Below, piece after piece: positions 27,674 through 36,522 of a stretch of 64,000 bases of DNA. Below the pieces are notes generated by a model, which was given only the letters and a program-made list of their open reading frames with translations, ran no database searches and had not been told where the DNA came from. The position numbers were made by a program, and so were the translations under genes. Source of the DNA: Pseudomonas sp. LS-2 (GTDB taxonomy: Bacteria > Pseudomonadota > Gammaproteobacteria > Pseudomonadales > Pseudomonadaceae); assembly GCF_003605735.1 (NCBI RefSeq), contig NZ_QXTJ01000026.1, positions 211,912 through 275,911 on the forward strand. The letters are read 5' to 3'. Position 1 is the first letter of the stretch. Each line of letters starts with the position of its first letter.

Positions 27674-28879
27674 TCAAGCAGCCTTGGGCCGGGCGGCGCG
27701 CTGTGTCAGCAGGCCCGCCAGGGCCAGCAGCGCCAGCACGACCACCACCGATCCATAGACGTTGGTGGTGACGATCAGCCCTTCGGTTTTCACAGCCAGC
27801 CCCGCGACCAACGCCGGTATGCAGAACGCCAGATAGCTGAGCACCAGAAACGTCGCCATCAAACCGGCCCGTTCATGGGCGTGGGCCAAGGGGAGCAACA
27901 AGCGCAACGCGCCGAGGAAACTGGCGCCAAAGCCGACACCCGCCACCACGGCCCCAGTGAAGAACAGCCACAGCCACCCCAGGTTCACTGCCAGAAGAAT
28001 CACCGACACCCCGACCGCCAGGAAACTGCAGCCCACCAGCAACGCCAGTTGCGGGGCGCGCAGACGCAGGTTCATGATCGAAATCGCACCACTGATCGTC
28101 AGGGCTGCAACGGCCAGGCCGCCGTTGAGCACGGATCTGGACCCCGTTGCCGCCGTCAGCAATGAAGGCGCCAGCGACAGAAAGAAGCCGCCCAGCGCCC
28201 AGGCCGCGATGTCCGCCGGCAACACCAGCAACAACGTGCTGCGGGCGCGCTGGGGCACATGCAGCGCAGGTTTGAGGCTCTTCATCACACCGGGTTGTGG
28301 GGTGACCGTTTCCTGAACCCGCCACAGGTACACCACCTGACACACAAACGCGGCCAACAACACCAGAAACGCCAACAACAGCGGCATCGGCGCAAACTCG
28401 ACCAATACACTGGTGCCCAATGCCCCGATCGCCATGCCGAACATCGGCGCGATGCTGTTGATCAGCGGTCCCTGTTGCTGATCGGTGTCGAGCATTGCCG
28501 CACCCAGTGCGCTGCTGGCGATACCGGTGGCAACGCCTTGCAGCACCCGGGCGGCAATCAGCCAACTGACGTCCGTGGCGCCGATGAACAACAGCATCGA
28601 GAGGATTTCCAGCAGCAGCGCCACCAGGATCACCGGGCGGCGTCCCAGGTAGTCCGACAGTGAACCGAAGACCAGCAATGTCGTCAGAAGGCTCAAGGCA
28701 TAGACGGCAAAAATCAGCGTCAACAGAGCCGAGGAAAATCCCCACGCCTGCTGGTACACGTGATAAAGCGGCGTCGGCGCGCTGGAGGCCGCAAAAAAGC
28801 ACAGCATCACAAACGCCAGGTACCCAAGGTGACCGCGGCCCCTACCATCGAGTTGCGGGTTCTGCAAAGAATCAGACAC
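27674..28879 (-). CDS. MFS transporter
   Basis: Major facilitator permease of 401 residues with 12 predicted helices. The start GTG at 28879 (VSDSLQNPQLDG) has GGGAGAG seven bases upstream; the longer open frame to 29140 would run into the divergent gene and has no family-like sequence. Characteristic segments: YALSLLTTLLVFGSLSDYLGRRPVILVAL after TM2-3 (MFS motif A) and AARVLQGVATGIASSALGAAML. Resembles the drug-efflux branch. The divergent TetR gene at 28986 probably represses it. Confidence 0.87.
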   Translation of the reverse strand: MSDSLQNPQLDGRGRGHLGYLAFVMLCFFAASSAPTPLYHVYQQAWGFSSALLTLIFAVYALSLLTTLLVFGSLSDYLGRRPVILVALLLEILSMLLFIGATDVSWLIAARVLQGVATGIASSALGAAMLDTDQQQGPLINSIAPMFGMAIGALGTSVLVEFAPMPLLLAFLVLLAAFVCQVVYLWRVQETVTPQPGVMKSLKPALHVPQRARSTLLLVLPADIAAWALGGFFLSLAPSLLTAATGSRSVLNGGLAVAALTISGAISIMNLRLRAPQLALLVGCSFLAVGVSVILLAVNLGWLWLFFTGAVVAGVGFGASFLGALRLLLPLAHAHERAGLMATFLVLSYLAFCIPALVAGLAVKTEGLIVTTNVYGSVVVVLALLALAGLLTQRAARPKAA

Positions 28880-28951
28880 GAGTACACTCTCCCGAAAAAG
28901 CACACCACAAAAGCTATGTTTTAGCGTTAGCGAGTGTGCGAGCTGAATCCG

Positions 28952-28976
28952 CTTAAAGCAAATACTTTGTGTTAAG
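28952..28976. promoter_or_regulatory. Possible TetR operator between transporter and regulator
   Basis: CTTAAAG and CTTTGTGTTAAG give interrupted inverted arms (CTTAA...TTAAG and AAAG...CTTT) immediately before the TetR start. It is imperfect, hence low confidence. Confidence 0.35.
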
Positions 28977-28985
28977 GTCCGCTCC

Positions 28986-29534
28986 ATGGCTATCAAAGAA
29001 GGCATTCGCACCGGCGGCCGCAGTGCCCGGGTGCAGACATCGATCCACGCTGCAGTGCGCGATCTCCTCCAGGAACAGGAGCGTTCGGCGCTGAGCGTGC
29101 CGATGATTGCAGCGCGCGCGGGCGTTACGCCGTCGACCATCTATCGCCGCTGGGGCGATCTCACGTCGTTGCTCGCCGACGCCGCCGTCGAGCGTCTGCG
29201 ACCCGACGAACCGGTGGATTGCGGGAATCTGCGTGACGATCTGCGCACCTGGGTCGAGGTCTACCTCGAAGAAACCAATTCTGCGCCCGGCCGCGAGATG
29301 ATGCGCGACGTGGTCGCCAGCAGCGCGACGCTCTGCTCCGGCAAGTGCCTGAACATGGTCCGCGATCAATTGCAGATCATCATCGACCGGGCGCAGGCTC
29401 GCGGCGAACGCAGTCCGTCGGCCGATGAACTGGTCGACGCCGTGGTCGCGCCCATGGTGTATCGCATCCTCTACGCCGAATCCGCACCCACGCTCGCACG
29501 CATGCATCAATTGCTGGATCGGTGCCTGGGATGA
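28986..29534 (+). CDS. TetR/AcrR family transcriptional regulator
   Basis: Repressor-type protein of 182 residues. The N-terminal HTH (GGRSARVQTSIHAAVRDLLQE, SVPMIAARAGVTPSTIYRRWGDLTSLL) is canonical; the C-terminal domain (WVEVYLEETNSAPGREMMRDVVAS) matches the TetR_C group of 'TIYRRWG' regulators. Divergent from the MFS exporter with 106 bp between, suggesting ligand-controlled efflux. Ligand unknown. Confidence 0.88.
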   Translation: MAIKEGIRTGGRSARVQTSIHAAVRDLLQEQERSALSVPMIAARAGVTPSTIYRRWGDLTSLLADAAVERLRPDEPVDCGNLRDDLRTWVEVYLEETNSAPGREMMRDVVASSATLCSGKCLNMVRDQLQIIIDRAQARGERSPSADELVDAVVAPMVYRILYAESAPTLARMHQLLDRCLG

Positions 29535-29622
29535 CGGTCCGCGGTTGAACGCACGCTAACAAGCACAACCCAGCGCTAAATCGTTATCATGGCGGGCTTC
29601 CCACTACGGGCATTTCTTCCCC

Positions 29623-30909
29623 ATGCATACACTTGCAGACCTGCGCGCCGGCAAGCTGGCGGGCGCGACGCGGCTGGACCTCAGCTGCGGCCTGACAACG
29701 TTTCCCGACGAAATTTTCAGCCTCAGCGATTCGCTGCAAGTGCTGAACCTGAGTGGCAATCGCCTGACCGAACTGCCAGCCGATCTGCACCGCCTCAAGC
29801 ACCTGAAAATCCTCTTCTGCTCAAACAACCCGTTTACTCGCCTGCCCGAGGCGCTGGGGCAGTGCGAGCAGCTGTTTTTCGTCGGTTTCAAGGCCTGCGA
29901 GATCGTGGAGGTTTCGCCACGTTCACTGCCGCCGCAGTTGCGCTCGCTGGTCTTGACCGACAACCGCATCGAATCGCTGCCCGATGAACTCGGACACTGC
30001 CCGCATCTGCAAAAGCTGATGCTCGCCGGCAACCGCCTGAGCAGCCTGCCTGAATCCCTTGCAGCGTGTCATCGCCTGGAGCTGGTGCGCATCTCCGCTA
30101 ACGGGTTTCGGCAGATTCCCCACTGGTTGCTCAAGATGCCGGCGCTGGCCTGGCTGGCATTCGCCGGCAATCCACTGAACGACATTCACACCCAAAACCC
30201 TATCCAGCAGATTCCGTGGCAGCAACTGACGCTGCAGCAGGTGCTCGGCGAAGGCGCTTCCGGGGTGATCCAGCAAGGCCGTTGGGTCGATGACGATGGG
30301 GCGGGCCACGACGTCGCGGTGAAACTGTACAAGGGCGAACTGACCAGCGATGGCTCGCCGCTCAATGAAATGGCGGCGTGTATCGCGGCGGGCCAGCATC
30401 CGAACCTGATCCCGGTCGAGGGGCAGATTCTGGGGCATCCACAGCAGGCTCGCGGCCTGGTGATGCAACTGATCTCCCCGACCTACGTCACCCTCGCCCG
30501 CCCGCCGAGCCTGGAGTCTTGCACCCGGGACATCTACGACGGCACGCGCATGGACCTGGCCACCGTGCGACGCGTGGCAGCGGGCATCGCGGCAGCCTGT
30601 CGTCATCTGCACGCTCGCGGGATCAACCATGGCGATCTGTACGCCCACAACATTCTCTGGAAAGAGACCGGGGACAGCCTTCTGGGTGACTTTGGCGCGG
30701 CGGCGTTCTATCCCGATCAGGACACCGGGCAGATGCTCGAATCCGTTGAGGTGCGAGCCTTCGGTATCTTGATGGCAGAGCTGCTGGCCTGTTGCGATGC
30801 CAGCGAAAGCGACGCTGCGGCGTTGCAGGCCTTGCAAGCCAGATGCGTGCAGCACGATGTCATGCAAAGACCCGGGTTTGCCGAGATTGTGCAGACACTC
30901 GGCGCATAA
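29623..30909 (+). CDS. Leucine-rich-repeat protein kinase
   Basis: 428 residues, two parts. Residues ~15-185 hold about seven leucine-rich repeats (LQVLNLSGNRLTELPADL, LRSLVLTDNRIESLPDEL, LQKLMLAGNRLSSLPESL). Residues ~205-428 are a Ser/Thr-kinase-type fold: Gly-loop GEGASGV (209-215), Lys234 in VAVKLYK, catalytic HGDLYAHNIL (D338, N343) and GDFGAA (D356). The HRD Arg is Gly, so it is a non-RD kinase, usually constitutively active or regulated differently. No signal peptide or membrane segment. The substrate is unknown; no type III chaperone or hrp box is seen nearby. Confidence 0.87.
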   Translation: MHTLADLRAGKLAGATRLDLSCGLTTFPDEIFSLSDSLQVLNLSGNRLTELPADLHRLKHLKILFCSNNPFTRLPEALGQCEQLFFVGFKACEIVEVSPRSLPPQLRSLVLTDNRIESLPDELGHCPHLQKLMLAGNRLSSLPESLAACHRLELVRISANGFRQIPHWLLKMPALAWLAFAGNPLNDIHTQNPIQQIPWQQLTLQQVLGEGASGVIQQGRWVDDDGAGHDVAVKLYKGELTSDGSPLNEMAACIAAGQHPNLIPVEGQILGHPQQARGLVMQLISPTYVTLARPPSLESCTRDIYDGTRMDLATVRRVAAGIAAACRHLHARGINHGDLYAHNILWKETGDSLLGDFGAAAFYPDQDTGQMLESVEVRAFGILMAELLACCDASESDAAALQALQARCVQHDVMQRPGFAEIVQTLGA

Positions 30910-31098
30910 ACCCGGCCAAGACCGAACTGAGTGAGCGGATTCGCCCTGCACAGGCGAATCCGGGTTATCGACCTTCCCTGTTTCAGAATGAGCCACTGAC
31001 GTTTATTCTCGCCAGTTGCGTTAACGTATCGCTATGTATTTGAAGTATCACCGCGCTTGATAAGCCGTATCGAGAGACAGTATTTCTGATCCACTCAA

Positions 31099-31128
31099 CG
31101 CGCTACTTAGAATCACCCCATCAGCAAG
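31099..31128 (+). promoter_or_regulatory. Shared upstream element, copy 1
   Basis: CGCGCTACTTAGAATCACCC followed by CATCAGCAAG is nearly repeated before the second DUF2790 gene (31579). TAGAAT at 31108 could be a -10 box; no clear -35 is seen. Confidence 0.5.
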
Positions 31129-31176
31129 CCTCGTCGTCAACATCGCTTGCACTGCCAGATGAGTGGGGAGTTCGTC

Positions 31177-31449
31177 ATGAAATATGTACTGTTTGCAGCC
31201 TTGTCCATGTTCAGCCTTTTTGCGTCCGCGAACGATAACGCCGCAGATGCATCGAGCGTTGCCGGGCAGAACGATCAGTACGATTACACCCAGGACCTGG
31301 ACATCGCCAAGGTGGTGCGGATCAGCAACGCCGGCAGCACAGCCAGCGAATGCGGGCCACTCAAGGCGCAGATGGAATATGTCGACAGCAAAGGCGTCAG
31401 TCACAGGCTCGAATACACCCGCTTGGGCGATGACTGCGAAAAAGGCTGA
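31177..31449 (+). CDS. DUF2790 small secreted protein, copy 1
   Basis: Exported protein of 90 residues. Signal peptide MKYVLFAALSMFSLFASA is followed by a short mature domain with the family core YTQDLDIAKVV, CGPLKAQMEYVDSKGVSH and LEYTRLGDDC; two Cys (in SECGP and DDCEK) could form a disulfide. ATG 31177 has GGGGAG upstream and gives a proper signal peptide. A paralogue follows at 31668. DUF2790 has no settled function; family members are common in Pseudomonas. Confidence 0.85.
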   Translation: MKYVLFAALSMFSLFASANDNAADASSVAGQNDQYDYTQDLDIAKVVRISNAGSTASECGPLKAQMEYVDSKGVSHRLEYTRLGDDCEKG

Positions 31450-31578
31450 TCAAGTGTCTGTTCCAGTAACAGTTAATTACCGATTCCGGAACAATTAACC
31501 CGATATTAATAAAGACCGTGTTATTCCATCACTTTCGATGATGGCGTCTATCGATATCGACCATTTCTTAAAACTTCG

Positions 31579-31609
31579 ACGCACTCTTAGAATTCACCCC
31601 ATGAGCAAG
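31579..31609 (+). promoter_or_regulatory. Shared upstream element, copy 2
   Basis: ACGCACTCTTAGAATTCACC followed by CCATGAGCAAG resembles the element at 31099 with one extra base. Both stand ~50-65 bp before a DUF2790 start, so a common promoter or leader is likely. Confidence 0.5.
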
Positions 31610-31667
31610 ACAGATGACGCCTTGCTCTGCGACTCACTTACTAACTAACTAACTGCGGAGTAACACC

Positions 31668-31940
31668 ATGAAATATGCCTTGTTTGCAGCACTCACTATG
31701 TTCAGCGCCCTGGCGTCGGCCAATGGCAACGTCAGCCCGGTCAGTGATTCGACGCCTGCGCCCGTCGAGTATAACTACTCGCAGCATTTGGACATCGCCA
31801 AGGTCATCAGCGTAACCAGCGCCAACGACGCGGCCACCGAATGCGGTCCGGTCGAAGCGCACATGGTCTACGTCGACAGCAAAGGCGTGACCCACAACCT
31901 CGAATACACCCGTCTGGGCGATGGCTGCCAGAATGGCTGA
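31668..31940 (+). CDS. DUF2790 small secreted protein, copy 2
   Basis: 90 residues with signal peptide MKYALFAALTMFSALASA and the same core as copy 1 (YSQHLDIAKVI, ECGPVEAHMVYVDSKGVTH, LEYTRLGDGC). The paired Cys are retained. The mature chains differ most in the N-terminal ~20 residues. The start follows CGGAG. Probably a tandem duplication with 218 bp between the genes. Confidence 0.85.
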   Translation: MKYALFAALTMFSALASANGNVSPVSDSTPAPVEYNYSQHLDIAKVISVTSANDAATECGPVEAHMVYVDSKGVTHNLEYTRLGDGCQNG

Positions 31941-31982
31941 TGTTCGGCGCAGCGAACTGCGCGTGAAATCCGGTCCCCACTG

Positions 31983-32015
31983 AAAAACCGCTGCATCGAA
32001 CGCAGCGGTTTTTTT
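31983..32015 (+). terminator. Rho-independent terminator after the DUF2790 pair
   Basis: AACCGCTGC and GCAGCGGTT form a 9-bp stem around an ATCGAAC loop, followed by seven T residues; the preceding A run lets it also work for the convergent GntR gene. Confidence 0.88.
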
Positions 32016-32742
32016 ATGGACGTCGAACCGAGCCCGGGTGCTCGTCCGCCTGGCCTACCATGAGCATCAACGCATCGCGCTTGGCCAGAAGGTGCTGCCG
32101 CAGAATGGCGCTCAACCGCTTGCCGTCACGAGTCTCCAGCGCCTGAATCATGTCCTCGTGATCATGCACCGCCCTGTCCCACTTCGGCGCCTGAAAATTC
32201 GAACGAAACCGCAACGCTTGAATCCGCCCGTTCAGCGCCATGTAGGTCTGGCGCAACGCCGAGTTGCGCGCCGCCCGATTGATAAGGTCGTGAATCGCCC
32301 GATTGCGCTGGTAATAGCCAGGCAGATCGTTCTGGTTCTTGCACACCACCATCGCGTAATGCAGCGCCTTGATCTCGTCCAGTTCTTCCGGGGTGATCCG
32401 TTCGCACGCCAGTTCACCGGCAAACGCCTCCAGACCGCTCATCAGTTCGAACGATTCGCGAATCTCCAATTCCGACATTCGGGCGACGCTGGCGCCGCGG
32501 TTGGGGAAGATTTCAATCAAGCCCTCGGCCGCCAAAACCTTCAACGCTTCGCGCAGCGGCGTGCGGGAAATCCCCAGGGTTTCGCACAGTTCCCGCTCGT
32601 TAAGCTTGGTCCCCGGCCCTAGCGTGCCCTCGATGATGAAACTGCGCAGGTGCTCTACCACGGTGTCATGAAGACGCTGGCGCGCCAGTTTCGGCAGTTG
32701 TTTCACGCCTTCCGTGGTCATCGAGAAATCTGAATCTTGCAT
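32014..32742 (-). CDS. GntR family regulator, FCD (FadR) type
   Basis: Regulator of 242 residues. N-terminal wHTH (LRSFIIEGTLGPGTKLNERELCETLGISRTPLREALKVLAAEGLIEIFPNRGASV) and C-terminal FCD domain with metal-ligand His residues (NRAIHDLINRAARN, HDHEDMIQALETRDG). It is divergent from the serine-glyoxylate aminotransferase gene, and a perfect 9-bp inverted repeat lies in the gap, so it most likely controls that operon in response to a C2/C3 acid. A second start (MTTEGVK) exists nearby. Confidence 0.9.
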   Translation of the reverse strand: MQDSDFSMTTEGVKQLPKLARQRLHDTVVEHLRSFIIEGTLGPGTKLNERELCETLGISRTPLREALKVLAAEGLIEIFPNRGASVARMSELEIRESFELMSGLEAFAGELACERITPEELDEIKALHYAMVVCKNQNDLPGYYQRNRAIHDLINRAARNSALRQTYMALNGRIQALRFRSNFQAPKWDRAVHDHEDMIQALETRDGKRLSAILRQHLLAKRDALMLMVGQADEHPGSVRRP

Positions 32743-32858
32743 ACAAAACCCTCACAGTGGTGCACGGATACTAAGACAAAAATCCCGCCTTTGCGGTTCA
32801 AAAGCGCCTGTGGTTAGGTTTTTCTTCATGGATTTGACGGGACCGAACGCGCTGCTAA

Positions 32859-32880
32859 TGTATTTTGCATTCAAAATACA
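32859..32880. promoter_or_regulatory. GntR operator before the aminotransferase operon
   Basis: Arms TGTATTTTG and CAAAATACA are perfect inverted repeats separated by CATT, 20 bp before the aminotransferase start. The half-site ATACAAAA also occurs just before the GntR start (~32740), suggesting autoregulation. Confidence 0.72.
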
Positions 32881-32899
32881 AAAATAGAGGCGAACCACC

Positions 32900-34105
32900 A
32901 TGAAGCTCGATTTCCACCCAGCCGGCCGTCACTTCCTGCAAATTCCGGGTCCCAGCCCGGTGCCGGATCGCATCTTGCGTGCGATGAGCTACCCCACCAT
33001 CGACCACCGCGGCCCGGAGTTCGCCGAACTGGGACTGAAGGTTCTGGCCGGTATCAAACAGATTTTCAAAACCACCCAACCGGTGATCATCTACCCCGCT
33101 TCCGGCACGGGTGCCTGGGAAGCAGCGCTGTGCAACACGCTGAGCGCGGGTGACAAGGTGCTGATGTTCGAAACCGGTCACTTCGCCACGCTCTGGAAGA
33201 AGATGGCCGAGAGCCTGGGCATCGAACCGGAGTTTCTCGGCTTGCCAGGCATCGAAGGCTGGCGCCACGGCGTGGACGCCAGCAAGATCGAGGCGCGCCT
33301 GCGCAACGACCCGGCTCACAGCATCAAGGCGGTGTGCGTGGTGCACAACGAGACCAGCACCGGGGTCACCTCGGACATCGCCTCGGTGCGCAAGGCAATC
33401 GACGCGGCAGGTCATCCCGCGCTGTTGTTGGTGGACACCATTTCCGGCCTGGCCTCGGCGGACTATCGCCATGACGAATGGGGCGTGGACGTCACCGTTT
33501 CAGGCTCGCAGAAAGGCCTGATGCTGCCGCCGGGGATCAGCTTCAATGCGCTGTCGCCCAAAGCCATCGCCGCCAGCAAGTCTGCGCGCTTGCCCCGAAG
33601 TTTCTGGGCGTGGGACGAAATCATCGAGATGAACAAGACCGGCTACTGGCCGTACACCCCTAACACCAATCTGCTGTATGGCCTGTCCGAAGCACTGGAC
33701 ATGATTCTGGCCGAGGGGCTGGACAATGTCTTCGCGCGCCACAACCGCCTGGCCCAGGCCTGTCGGACAGCCGTCAACGCCTGGGGTCTGCCGATCCAGT
33801 GCGCTGATCCGTCGGTCTACAGCCCGGTGCTGACCGGCGTCATGACCCCGGATGGCGTCGACGCCGATCAGGTGCGCAAGGTCATCTACGAGCGTTTCGA
33901 CATGTCGCTGGGCACCGGCCTTGGCAAGATGAAAGGCCGCATGTTCCGCATCGGCCACCTGGGCGACTGCAACGACCTGACCCTGATGGCGACCCTCGCC
34001 GGTTGCGAGATGGGGCTGCAAATGGCCGGGGTGAAGCTCAACGGCAGCGGCGTCGCGGCAGCCATGGATTTCATCGGTTCGCAGAAGGTCCCCTTCAAAC
34101 GCTGA
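32900..34105 (+). CDS. Serine-glyoxylate aminotransferase
   Basis: PLP enzyme of 401 residues, class V fold, converting serine plus glyoxylate to hydroxypyruvate plus glycine. Seen: FLQIPGPSPVPDRILRAM at the N-terminus, YPASGTGAWEAAL (cofactor binding), VVHNETSTGVTSD, LLVDTISGLASADYR with the PLP-binding Asp, and the Schiff-base Lys in VSGSQKGLMLPPG. The gene begins a unit with an MFS permease and a hydratase. Hydroxypyruvate would feed Hyi and GlxR encoded at 39-41 kb. Confidence 0.92.
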   Translation: MKLDFHPAGRHFLQIPGPSPVPDRILRAMSYPTIDHRGPEFAELGLKVLAGIKQIFKTTQPVIIYPASGTGAWEAALCNTLSAGDKVLMFETGHFATLWKKMAESLGIEPEFLGLPGIEGWRHGVDASKIEARLRNDPAHSIKAVCVVHNETSTGVTSDIASVRKAIDAAGHPALLLVDTISGLASADYRHDEWGVDVTVSGSQKGLMLPPGISFNALSPKAIAASKSARLPRSFWAWDEIIEMNKTGYWPYTPNTNLLYGLSEALDMILAEGLDNVFARHNRLAQACRTAVNAWGLPIQCADPSVYSPVLTGVMTPDGVDADQVRKVIYERFDMSLGTGLGKMKGRMFRIGHLGDCNDLTLMATLAGCEMGLQMAGVKLNGSGVAAAMDFIGSQKVPFKR

Positions 34106-34222
34106 AAACCCGCTCGAGCGGCAACCCGTTCGCCGCTTGAGCCTTGCAACCTGTCACTGCTCCTGTCCTATCCCGACTCATGTGCCCACGGGCGCAAACA
34201 ATAAGAAACTGGAGATAGCGTC

Positions 34223-35533
34223 ATGAAACTGTTCCGCCTGCGCCCCACGAGCATGGTCTTGCTCATGCTTTGCGTCATGTACTTCATCACCTACCTGGAC
34301 CGCGTCAACGTCAGCACCGCAGCCTCCGGATTCGGCACCGAATTCGGGCTGTCCAACACCCAGATCGGTCTGGTGTTCTCTGCCTTCGCCTATCCCTATC
34401 TGGTGTTTCAGATCATCGGTGGCTGGATCAGCGACAAGTACGGCGCGCGCCGGACCCTGATCGTCTGCGGCGCGCTGTGGGGCCTGGCGACAGTGCTCAC
34501 CGGTTTCGCCGGCGGCCTGTTTTCCCTGCTCGCCGCGCGCCTGCTGCTGGGTCTGGGTGAAGGCGCAACGTTTCCTGCTGCGACGGCTGCCATGTCGCGC
34601 TGGGTGCCCAAGGAAAAACGCGGCTTCGCCCAAGGCGTCACCCACTCGGCGGCACGTATCGGCAACGCGGTGGCGCCAGCCGCGGTGGTTGCGATCATGG
34701 CCGCTTACAGCTGGCGCGCCGCGTTCTTCGTCTGTGGTGCGATCAGTCTGGTCTGGGTCGTGATGTGGGCCTTCGTGTTCACCGAGCACCCCAAGGATCA
34801 CCCGAGCATCACTCAGGCCGAACTGGCCTTGCTGCCGCCGCCCAAACCGAAGCCTCCAAAAGTGCCATGGAAACCGCTGTTCAAGCGCATGTTCCCGGTA
34901 ACTATCGTCTACTTCTGCTACGGCTGGACCCTTTGGCTGTTCCTGTCGTGGATTCCGCAATACTTCCTGCACAGCTACAACATGGACCTCAAGAAGTCGG
35001 CCATTTTCGCCTCGGCGGTGTTTCTGGCAGGCGTGGTTGGCGACACCCTGGGCGGTCTGGTGACTGACCGGCTACTGGTCAAGACCCAATGCCTGAAGCG
35101 CTCGCGCAGCTGGATGGTCGCGATCTGCATGTTCCTGACCCTGCTGTGCGTGATCCCGGTCATGTTCAGCCACAACGTCTACGTGTCGATGGCGTGCCTG
35201 GCGGGCGGTTTCTTCTTCGCCGAAATGACCATCGGCCCGATGTGGGCCATCCCCATGGACATCGCGCCGCAATACAGCGGTACGGCTTCGGGGATCATGA
35301 ACACCGGCTCTGCGGCAGCGGCGATCCTCTCGCCGGTCGTTTCAGGCTACGTCATCGATCGATTCGGCAGCTGGGAATTGCCCTTTGTCGGCAGCGTGGT
35401 GTTGATGGCGATCGGGGTGTTTCTGGCCCTGCGCATGAAACCGCAGGATAAATTCAGCATGCCCGAAGCGCCCGCCGCCGGCGCGCTGCTGCCCGCAAGC
35501 CAGACGCCCTCTTCTGCGGTCGCGAGCAAATGA
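34223..35533 (+). CDS. MFS transporter, ACS (sugar acid/anion:cation) family
   Basis: Permease of 436 residues, 12 predicted helices. N-terminal VLLMLCVMYFITYLDRVNV is the ACS-family signature; GGWISDKYGARRTLIVCG is MFS motif A. The nearest functions are uptake of glucarate, galactonate or other organic acids; the position after a serine-glyoxylate aminotransferase suggests a hydroxy-acid such as glycerate or tartronate, which is inference. ATG 34223 follows GGAGATAG. Confidence 0.88.
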   Translation: MKLFRLRPTSMVLLMLCVMYFITYLDRVNVSTAASGFGTEFGLSNTQIGLVFSAFAYPYLVFQIIGGWISDKYGARRTLIVCGALWGLATVLTGFAGGLFSLLAARLLLGLGEGATFPAATAAMSRWVPKEKRGFAQGVTHSAARIGNAVAPAAVVAIMAAYSWRAAFFVCGAISLVWVVMWAFVFTEHPKDHPSITQAELALLPPPKPKPPKVPWKPLFKRMFPVTIVYFCYGWTLWLFLSWIPQYFLHSYNMDLKKSAIFASAVFLAGVVGDTLGGLVTDRLLVKTQCLKRSRSWMVAICMFLTLLCVIPVMFSHNVYVSMACLAGGFFFAEMTIGPMWAIPMDIAPQYSGTASGIMNTGSAAAAILSPVVSGYVIDRFGSWELPFVGSVVLMAIGVFLALRMKPQDKFSMPEAPAAGALLPASQTPSSAVASK

Positions 35534-35553
35534 GGTTAGAGTAGCAGTGCTGG

Positions 35554-35583
35554 CTCCACGGTCAGACGGTCTGGACCGTGGAG
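35554..35583. other. Intergenic hairpin
   Basis: CTCCACGGTC and GACCGTGGAG form a perfect 10-bp stem with a 10-base loop between the MFS gene and the hydratase. There is no T run, so it may be an RNA processing or attenuation element rather than a terminator. Confidence 0.6.
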
Positions 35584-35617
35584 CACTTTCCATTCATTTG
35601 CCTGAAGGAAGTCCCGC

Positions 35618-36385
35618 GTGAATCAACCGTCTCACCCAGCGAACATTGCCGAATTGATCGTCGACGCCATGCGCAACGGTCAGAAACTCACCGAGATACG
35701 TCCTGAACACGTCCCTGCCGATGCGGCCAGCGCCTACGCCTTGCAACGGGAAATCCTGCGCCTGCGCGACACCTCGGTCGGCGGCTGGAAGGTCGGCTCC
35801 AAATCCACCAGTGGCGGCCCGATCAATGGCGCACTGTTGCCCGAAGACGGCCTGTTTGCCAGCGGCAGTCAGCTGGAATGCGTTGACTACCCCTCGCCGA
35901 TTCTGGAACTGGAAATCGCCTTCCGCCTGAACCGCGAATTCGCCCCACGGGATCAGCCCTATTCGGATGAAGAAGTGCTGAACAGCATCGGTTCCATGGG
36001 CGCGACCATCGAAGTGGTGTCCAGCCGCTTTGCCGCCTGGCCGAAGATCGAACCCCTGTTGGCGCTGGGTGATCTGCTGAACCACGGCGCACTGATCGTT
36101 GGCGAGTTCGTGCCCTATGACGCCAGTTTCCCCTTCCTTGAACCTGCGCTGACCTTCACCTATGCCGATGAAGACATCGTACCGGGCGACGGCGCGAACC
36201 CGGCCGGTGATCCGCGCCGGCTTTTGCCTTGGCTGGTCAATCACCACACGCAGAATGGCCTGAGCGTGACGCCGGATCTTGTGATCACTACCGGTTCCTA
36301 CACCGGGATGTATCAGACCAAGGGGCCAGGCGTTGCGTTGGGTGAGATTCGTGGGTTGCCACCGATTTCGGTGGAGTTGATCTGA
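35618..36385 (+). CDS. 2-keto-4-pentenoate hydratase-like protein (FAH superfamily)
   Basis: 255-residue protein of the MhpD/hydratase branch. Motifs: GWKVGSKSTSGGPINGALLPED, SPILELEIAFRLNREF (metal ligands E-x-E), GATIEVVSSRF and GSYTGMYQTKGPGVALGEIRG near the end. The start is a GTG with GAAGGAA eight bases upstream. The family hydrates or decarboxylates 2-oxo acids; the substrate here is unknown. It probably shares the transcript of the aminotransferase and permease. Confidence 0.85.
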   Translation: MNQPSHPANIAELIVDAMRNGQKLTEIRPEHVPADAASAYALQREILRLRDTSVGGWKVGSKSTSGGPINGALLPEDGLFASGSQLECVDYPSPILELEIAFRLNREFAPRDQPYSDEEVLNSIGSMGATIEVVSSRFAAWPKIEPLLALGDLLNHGALIVGEFVPYDASFPFLEPALTFTYADEDIVPGDGANPAGDPRRLLPWLVNHHTQNGLSVTPDLVITTGSYTGMYQTKGPGVALGEIRGLPPISVELI

Positions 36386-36414
36386 CGCCCACCTTCGATG
36401 GCAAGAACGCCCGC

Positions 36415-36483
36415 CGTAGCCGCACGGCTTGCCGGCGGTAGCGTTTTCAACGACGCCACCGCCGGCAAGCCGCGCCGCTACAG
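36415..36483. repeat. REP palindrome
   Basis: Arms GTAGCCGCACGGCTTGCCGG and CCGGCAAGCCGCGCCGCTAC flank a short spacer with GGCGGTAGCG / CGCCACCGCC, between convergent genes. Confidence 0.82.
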
Positions 36484-36522
36484 GCTACGATCCTTGTCTC
36501 AACAACATGTTTGCAGGACGCA

